From positions 1 through 8,694 of the forward strand of contig JAIRLW010000333.1 of assembly GCA_031259095.1 (NCBI GenBank): a DNA stretch of 8,694 nucleotides, in the 5' to 3' direction. Below the pieces are notes generated by a model that saw nothing but the letters and a program-made list of their open reading frames with translations, did no database searches and was not told the DNA's origin. Position 1 is the first letter of the stretch, and each line of letters starts with the position of its first letter. The DNA is from Planctomycetaceae bacterium (GTDB lineage Bacteria; Planctomycetota; Planctomycetia; Pirellulales; Thermoguttaceae). Shown piece after piece: positions 4,623-8,694 of the stretch. The translations under genes and the position numbers were made by a program.

Positions 4623-7600
4623 TCAGTGAAACGTAATCGCATCAGGGGCAAAACCATAAGCGGCAGCAAGAATACGTATTGGGTGTAATGTTTTTTTTCT
4701 GGAACCATGTTCCATCTGGAGGCAACACGAATTGCAGTCGGAAACGCCAAAATCAATCTCAGGAAGCCGCAATTCCTTAAATAATGCCACTCCTATTCTC
4801 AGTGAACGGCGATAATTTTTCCTCTTAAACCCAAAAGTTCCCGCCATGCCGCAACATCCGCGTTCAATCCGGCGAACCTCCAACTCCGGTATCAGTCGAA
4901 GTAATTCCTCCGCCGGCGTCGGAATATCAATACGTTGCGTTGTTCGCGTAATACTCCGGCATGGAGCATGATAGCCAACCGTTTTACCCGACAATGTGTG
5001 ATTCGGTACAAAATCAAGCCGAAGTTTGCCTTCACGGTAACACCGTAGCAGGAAATCACAAAAATCGACAACATGCGACGAAACCAACGCAATATCCATG
5101 TCGTCAAGAATATTCCGGTAATCCTGCGATAAACACGCCGCCGACGCCGGTTCCAACGTAACAATATGATAACCTTGACGAATCAAATCCGCAAGAAGGA
5201 CAGAATTATGCCGTGCGAGCCGTTCGGCACGCTCAAAATGTCCCGCCAAAAAGGAACTCCAACCCGATGGACGTTGACGCGAAGGAACATAAACCGTGAA
5301 ATGATTGTGTTCCAAAATCCGAACCGCTAAATCCGCTAACTTCGTATCAAAATGATTCGCAAACGTATCCACAAAAAGCGCAACCCGATTCGTTGAAAAA
5401 TGTTCTACAGATTGAGACGGTTTGGTCAACCAGTTCGACCATTGCGTTCGGGCTAAAAAGGTTACCTTCGCCAACTTCGGAATCGTCCGGCTCTGCGGAA
5501 TTTGCAACAACTTTTCCAATAACCAACGCATCGTCGGATTAGACGTTGACCAATTAACCGGACAACTTATCATCGCCAAAAAGCGTAGGATCGTGTCAAT
5601 CTGGGAAAAAAAACGATCTTCCAATGAAAGTCCGTGCGCGGCAACATACGCGCTCTTGCAACGGAATGCCAAATTTGAAACATCCACCTCCGCCGGACAT
5701 TCCATGCGGCACATTCCGCATTGAATGCAGTGATCGGCAATTTCTTTCGCCTTGTCCTGCGTCAACATCTCCAATTCCAACTCGCCCTCAAGAACTCCGC
5801 GCAACAGATTGGCTTTGGCACGCGGAAGAGCGCTTTCCTCCGTCAAATGACGGAACAACGGACACATCCGGCTCACAAGATCATTGCGAAAACATTCACC
5901 GCAACCATTGCAAAGATAAGTCGATTCAAAAACATGTTGCGGTTCCCACTTCAACTGTAATTCAATCTGACTCGAAAAATTCCCGCTTGTGTTTTCGTCC
6001 GAATTTTCCAATGATGTTTCGGCAACATCTGTTGTTTCCAGCGTTTCCATATAAGGAACCATACCGGAATCAGGATGACCGGAACCCGAAGCATCCCGAA
6101 TTAAACCGGAATGACTTAAACCGGTTCGGTTTGTCTCTCGAAAATTAGAGTCGGAAAGACGTTTTGCCGGATGTTCTCTACCGCGACACGATAACCCGCG
6201 ATGTAAACTGTCGGTTCGGAGTGAAGTGGGAACAGAAGAATCAGGAATAATTTTCCCCGGATTAAATAATTGATCGGGATCAAAAATGTATTTAATATGT
6301 CGGAAAATAGGCATTAAGTTGGGCAATTGCACCGGAACAAACCGCGATTTTAAAAGACCTGTCCCGCTTTCCGAACTAACCGTTCCGCCATGTTCCAGAA
6401 CTAACGTGTAAACGTCTTCGGTTAAACGTTCCAACAATGAAACCGGTTCCGATTTTGCAAAATCAATAATTGGATGAATACGAAGATGTCCTTGACCGAC
6501 ATGTCCCGAAATGGACGCCGTAACTTCATGACGTTTTAAAATGTTCAACAGTTCCATAAGGAAATGGCGAAGCGCAGGAATGGGAACCGCTAAATCGTCG
6601 AAAATCGGAAACGGTTGGAACGAACGGCGCATCCGAAAAAGAATCAATTCCGACCGATGAAGAAAATCATCGAAAAGTTCAAAATCTTCCGAGGTCTCAA
6701 TACGCATCGCATGGAAACTGAGAGATTCTTTGTCCTGAAGTGTTTTAATTAATTGTGTGAGCCGATGTTGGACATGGACGGGTTCTTCGTGAGTGAGAAA
6801 ATCGCCGGCATCTAATTCAACCAATAAAACCGCTTCGGTTTCCACTGGAAGAAAACGCTGAAACCGTGAATCGCATTCACACACCATTTTAAGCCGCCGC
6901 CGATCCACAAGTTCACAAAGTGCAGGACGAAATGACCGAATCGGTTCGACGGCAAGCATTGCCTTTTCCAACCCGTTGAAAAAAAAGACTGCACCGGCTT
7001 TTCGTTCGGGACACGGGACTGTTTTGAGTTGGGCTTCGACAATCAGACCGAGCGTTCCTTCACTTCCGAGCAAAAGTCGCGCTAAATCAACCGAATGTCC
7101 TTCGTCGCCCTGAAGAACACGCTGGCAACAATAACCAACTCGATTAACCGGAACTTGTCGGGAAACTTCTGAACGAATCAACGGTAACGAAGGAGCAAGA
7201 ATCCGGTAAACATCGTCGGCAACCGGATGTTCCTTGCCAAGAACAATCCCACGCGCCAACGCAATTCCGCGTGCTACCGTATCGCGTCCGCCAAAAAAGG
7301 AGGAATCGGAAAAGGGATAAGTATTGATATTGGTATTAGTTGACGTGTTGGCGTGTTGGGGAATTGATTCGCTTTGCGGCGTTTCGATTGCATGGGGAAG
7401 AGATTCACGGTTAAGCGTCAAAATTTCACCGTTGGCTAAAACGACTTTAAGTTCAAGAACATGTTCGTCGGGAAAACCATATTGAAGCCAACGAATTCCG
7501 GCGCCGTTGCGCGCTAAAATACTTCCAATCGTTGTTGCGTGATGAAATCCTGAAACAGGAGCAAAAGTCCGCGATTGGATTTTGTCAAGAACTCCATTCA

Positions 7601-7952
7601 AACGCCGACCAATTATTCCGGGTTGAACTACAACTGAATCATGGTTTAACGCGACCAGTCGGCGCATAAATCGGCTGAAATCGAGAACAATTCCCGAACC
7701 AAGAACTTCGCCGGTTGTACCGGTTCCGGCGCCGCGAGGATGAATAGGAATATGTTTTTCCGCAGCATACTGAACGCATGCCACAACATCATGCATATCA
7801 CGAGGGAAAACAACTCCTTGTGGACGACATTGTAAAATACCGGCGTCGGTCGAATAGAGTTGACGGGTTATTTCGTCACAACAAACTTCACCCCGAATCA
7901 GACCCCGAATATCATCCTGAAGCCGTGCCTGCTGTGGAAAAAGATAAGGCAT
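4623..7952 (-). CDS. FAD-linked and iron-sulfur fusion oxidoreductase (GlcD-GlpC / YdiJ-like)
   Basis: This 1109-residue fusion likely oxidises a 2-hydroxy acid (D-lactate, glycolate or D-2-hydroxyglutarate type) and passes electrons from FAD through two [4Fe-4S] clusters to an acceptor; the substrate cannot be read from sequence. In order: a PCMH-type FAD domain with RGAGTGTTG (73-81) and LLGSEGTLGL (294-303); an FAD-oxidase C-terminal domain to about 568 with GHVGQGHLRIHP (483-494) and FNPGK (563-567); a Ser/Thr/Glu-rich linker (about 569-672); a two-cluster ferredoxin part (C681, C684, C687, C697; C742, C745, C748, C752); and a CCG-type domain (H995/C998, C1033-C1034-G, C1073/C1076/C1077). 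E. coli YdiJ, about 1018 residues, has the same order and is reported as a D-2-hydroxyglutarate dehydrogenase. Odd points are the linker, an Asn/Thr-rich insert near 190-222, and ESG (528-530) where many relatives have EHG. The ATG follows GAGG. Confidence 0.88.
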   Translation of the reverse strand: MPYLFPQQARLQDDIRGLIRGEVCCDEITRQLYSTDAGILQCRPQGVVFPRDMHDVVACVQYAAEKHIPIHPRGAGTGTTGEVLGSGIVLDFSRFMRRLVALNHDSVVVQPGIIGRRLNGVLDKIQSRTFAPVSGFHHATTIGSILARNGAGIRWLQYGFPDEHVLELKVVLANGEILTLNRESLPHAIETPQSESIPQHANTSTNTNINTYPFSDSSFFGGRDTVARGIALARGIVLGKEHPVADDVYRILAPSLPLIRSEVSRQVPVNRVGYCCQRVLQGDEGHSVDLARLLLGSEGTLGLIVEAQLKTVPCPERKAGAVFFFNGLEKAMLAVEPIRSFRPALCELVDRRRLKMVCECDSRFQRFLPVETEAVLLVELDAGDFLTHEEPVHVQHRLTQLIKTLQDKESLSFHAMRIETSEDFELFDDFLHRSELILFRMRRSFQPFPIFDDLAVPIPALRHFLMELLNILKRHEVTASISGHVGQGHLRIHPIIDFAKSEPVSLLERLTEDVYTLVLEHGGTVSSESGTGLLKSRFVPVQLPNLMPIFRHIKYIFDPDQLFNPGKIIPDSSVPTSLRTDSLHRGLSCRGREHPAKRLSDSNFRETNRTGLSHSGLIRDASGSGHPDSGMVPYMETLETTDVAETSLENSDENTSGNFSSQIELQLKWEPQHVFESTYLCNGCGECFRNDLVSRMCPLFRHLTEESALPRAKANLLRGVLEGELELEMLTQDKAKEIADHCIQCGMCRMECPAEVDVSNLAFRCKSAYVAAHGLSLEDRFFSQIDTILRFLAMISCPVNWSTSNPTMRWLLEKLLQIPQSRTIPKLAKVTFLARTQWSNWLTKPSQSVEHFSTNRVALFVDTFANHFDTKLADLAVRILEHNHFTVYVPSRQRPSGWSSFLAGHFERAERLARHNSVLLADLIRQGYHIVTLEPASAACLSQDYRNILDDMDIALVSSHVVDFCDFLLRCYREGKLRLDFVPNHTLSGKTVGYHAPCRSITRTTQRIDIPTPAEELLRLIPELEVRRIERGCCGMAGTFGFKRKNYRRSLRIGVALFKELRLPEIDFGVSDCNSCCLQMEHGSRKKTLHPIRILAAAYGFAPDAITFH

Positions 7953-7956
7953 GATA

Positions 7957-7960
7957 CCTC
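7957..7960 (-). promoter_or_regulatory. Ribosome binding site of the oxidoreductase gene
   Basis: GAGG on the minus strand lies four bases before the ATG at 7952, slightly close but usable, and supports this start. Between it and the dyad array at 8004 lies an A+T-rich stretch where the promoter may sit; I cannot assign -10 and -35 boxes with confidence. Confidence 0.45.
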
Positions 7961-8003
7961 AAAACAGATAAAGAAAATGGGAATCTTAAAATACCTTATT
8001 ATT

Positions 8004-8085
8004 GTCCTATTTAGTCTCTAACGTTCCTTATGTCCCTAAAAATATTCAGTGTAGGGACATTAGGGACACATGGGACATAAGGGAC
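8004..8085. repeat. Dyad array of eight 9-bp-spaced GTCCY/GGGAC blocks, copy 2
   Basis: GTCCY-type blocks (GTCCT, GTCTC, GTTCC, GTCCC) start at 8004, 8014, 8023 and 8032; perfect GGGAC blocks start at 8054, 8063, 8072 and 8081, exactly 9 apart. The halves are symmetrical except for one inserted base in the first spacer. The central stem GTCCCTA (8032-8038) with TAGGGAC (8052-8058) closes a 13-base loop. It shares AGGGACATTAGGGACA with the 4446-4517 array (8053-8068 and 4503-4518), plus a near-identical gene-proximal edge, TTGTCCTATT(T)AGTC. It lies 51 bases before the oxidoreductase start and 19 bases beyond the rpmB stop, so it could serve either transcript. Confidence 0.75.
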
Positions 8086-8104
8086 GGAGATCCTTCATAA
8101 AATA

Positions 8105-8482
8105 TTATTTTTTTGTTGTATTTTTGCTTTTATTATTATTATTATTATTATTATTCGTTTTCGTTGTGGTTTTTTTATTTCTTTTGACGCCGATTCTTTT
8201 TCCTGCAGCGGCGGCTTCCAGCTCGTGCGCCAGTTTGAACGGGGCATTTCGGACTTGTTTCCGTATGGCGCCGGAACGAATACACTGAGTACAAACTCGA
8301 AGTGTTTTGGTGATACCGTTTTCGGTGGTGGTACGGACATTTTGGAGATTCGGCAAAAAACTTCGGCGTGTGATTCCGGTTATTTTGGTTCCGACGCCGC
8401 CAAGATATTTTGCTTTACCGCGAGTTTCAATATGATTCCCAATTAACCTGCCTTTTCCGCAAATTTCGCAAACACGGGACAT
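8105..8482 (-). CDS. rpmB: Large ribosomal subunit protein bL28
   Basis: bL28 is a small protein of the 50S subunit that binds 23S rRNA. The 125-residue product has the family core RRSFLPNLQNVR (39-50) and two Cys pairs, C5/C8 and C64/C67, placed to bind zinc (the C+ form). The segment KAKYLGGVGTKITGITRR (23-40) is longer than in E. coli bL28 and fits planctomycete versions. The product is also longer than usual at the C-terminus: after about residue 100 comes a low-complexity Lys/Thr/Asn tail with eight consecutive Asn (110-117), encoded by a pure trinucleotide repeat. The tail is probably disordered and dispensable for the fold, which is inference. The ATG at 8482 is supported by AAGGA nine bases upstream. 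No other ribosomal gene is adjacent. Confidence 0.93.
   Translation of the reverse strand: MSRVCEICGKGRLIGNHIETRGKAKYLGGVGTKITGITRRSFLPNLQNVRTTTENGITKTLRVCTQCIRSGAIRKQVRNAPFKLAHELEAAAAGKRIGVKRNKKTTTKTNNNNNNNNKSKNTTKK
8132..8155. repeat. (ATT)8 microsatellite inside rpmB
   Basis: Eight perfect ATT triplets on the plus strand are AAT codons on the coding strand and give Asn110-Asn117 of bL28. A change in copy number would lengthen or shorten the tail without shifting the frame. The flanking tail codons are also A-rich. Confidence 0.9.
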
Positions 8483-8491
8483 AATTCAAAT

Positions 8492-8496
8492 TCCTT
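8492..8496 (-). promoter_or_regulatory. Ribosome binding site of rpmB
   Basis: AAGGA on the minus strand lies nine bases before the ATG at 8482, a good spacing that fixes the start. Bases 8500-8640 further upstream hold no gene or clear promoter that I can support. Confidence 0.6.
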
Positions 8497-8640
8497 ATTA
8501 TCAATAGAGTGTGATGAACGCGATTTGTCCTAAATTTGTAGTTTGTAGAATTCGTCGATAATCCGCGACGAAGACCAAAATCAAATCAACGGCTCTTAAA
8601 TATAAACCATTCAATCATTTCTGCAAGAAGGGGGAGAGAT

Positions 8641-8682
8641 TAGTTAATAGTTAATAGTTAATAGTTAATAGTTAATAGTTAA
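8641..8682. repeat. Six perfect copies of the heptamer TAGTTAA
   Basis: The unit TAGTTAA is repeated six times without a mismatch, then broken by GGGTGTAA. Because the unit is 7 bases long and contains TAG and TAA, stop codons occur in all three plus-strand frames, so the array must be noncoding there. It lies about 160 bases upstream of rpmB. Such short arrays change copy number by slippage; any regulatory effect is speculative. Confidence 0.9.
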
Positions 8683-8694
8683 GGGTGTAATTTT

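Noticed and set aside
5624..6148. Long plus-strand frame antisense to the oxidoreductase
   Set aside because: It is the shadow of the linker and iron-sulfur coding region and has no domain or ribosome site.

Overview
The window looks like a piece of a Planctomycetota chromosome, most likely from the Pirellulales side of the phylum. The best markers are a bL28 ribosomal protein with the extended YLGGVGTKITG segment and two Cys pairs, a small P-loop protein with the NPFSTKF...PGTIPY lead-in that I recall from planctomycete genomes, and a very long FAD plus Fe-S fusion oxidoreductase. The phylum call rests on remembered family features, not on a search. Coding regions are of moderate GC; the spacers are much richer in A+T and contain many hairpins and repeats.

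Layout. Bases 1-202 are an A+T-rich spacer with two compact GC-rich hairpins. kdsC (203-736, +) encodes KDO-8-phosphate phosphatase and is followed by a 13-bp hairpin. A P-loop NTPase-like gene of unknown role (863-1546, +) comes next and runs convergently into a secreted Ala/Lys/Glu-rich coiled-coil protein (1569-2201, -). The intrinsic terminator of the latter lies inside the 3' end of the former. A noncoding stretch of about 460 bases (2213-2674) holds several hairpins and a copy of a dispersed repeat. Then come three minus-strand genes, in transcription order from the right: rpmB (8482-8105), the 1109-residue FAD/Fe-S oxidoreductase (7952-4623) and a B12-binding-type radical SAM protein (4390-2675).

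How the genes relate. There is no single obvious pathway. kdsC serves KDO/lipopolysaccharide synthesis and rpmB serves the ribosome. The two large minus-strand genes are both iron-sulfur enzymes but have no evident common substrate. They share an upstream element: each is preceded, about 50-56 bases before its proposed start codon, by a dyad of eight 5-bp blocks (four GTCCY, then four GGGAC) set almost exactly 9 bp apart. This pair of elements is the most unusual thing in the window.

Other repeats are six perfect copies of TAGTTAA at the right end, an (ATT)8 microsatellite that encodes eight Asn in the tail of bL28, a 23-bp degenerate tandem repeat after the oxidoreductase gene, and a 21-bp dispersed repeat present twice in opposite orientations. 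No tRNA, rRNA, CRISPR array, transposase or phage gene was seen.
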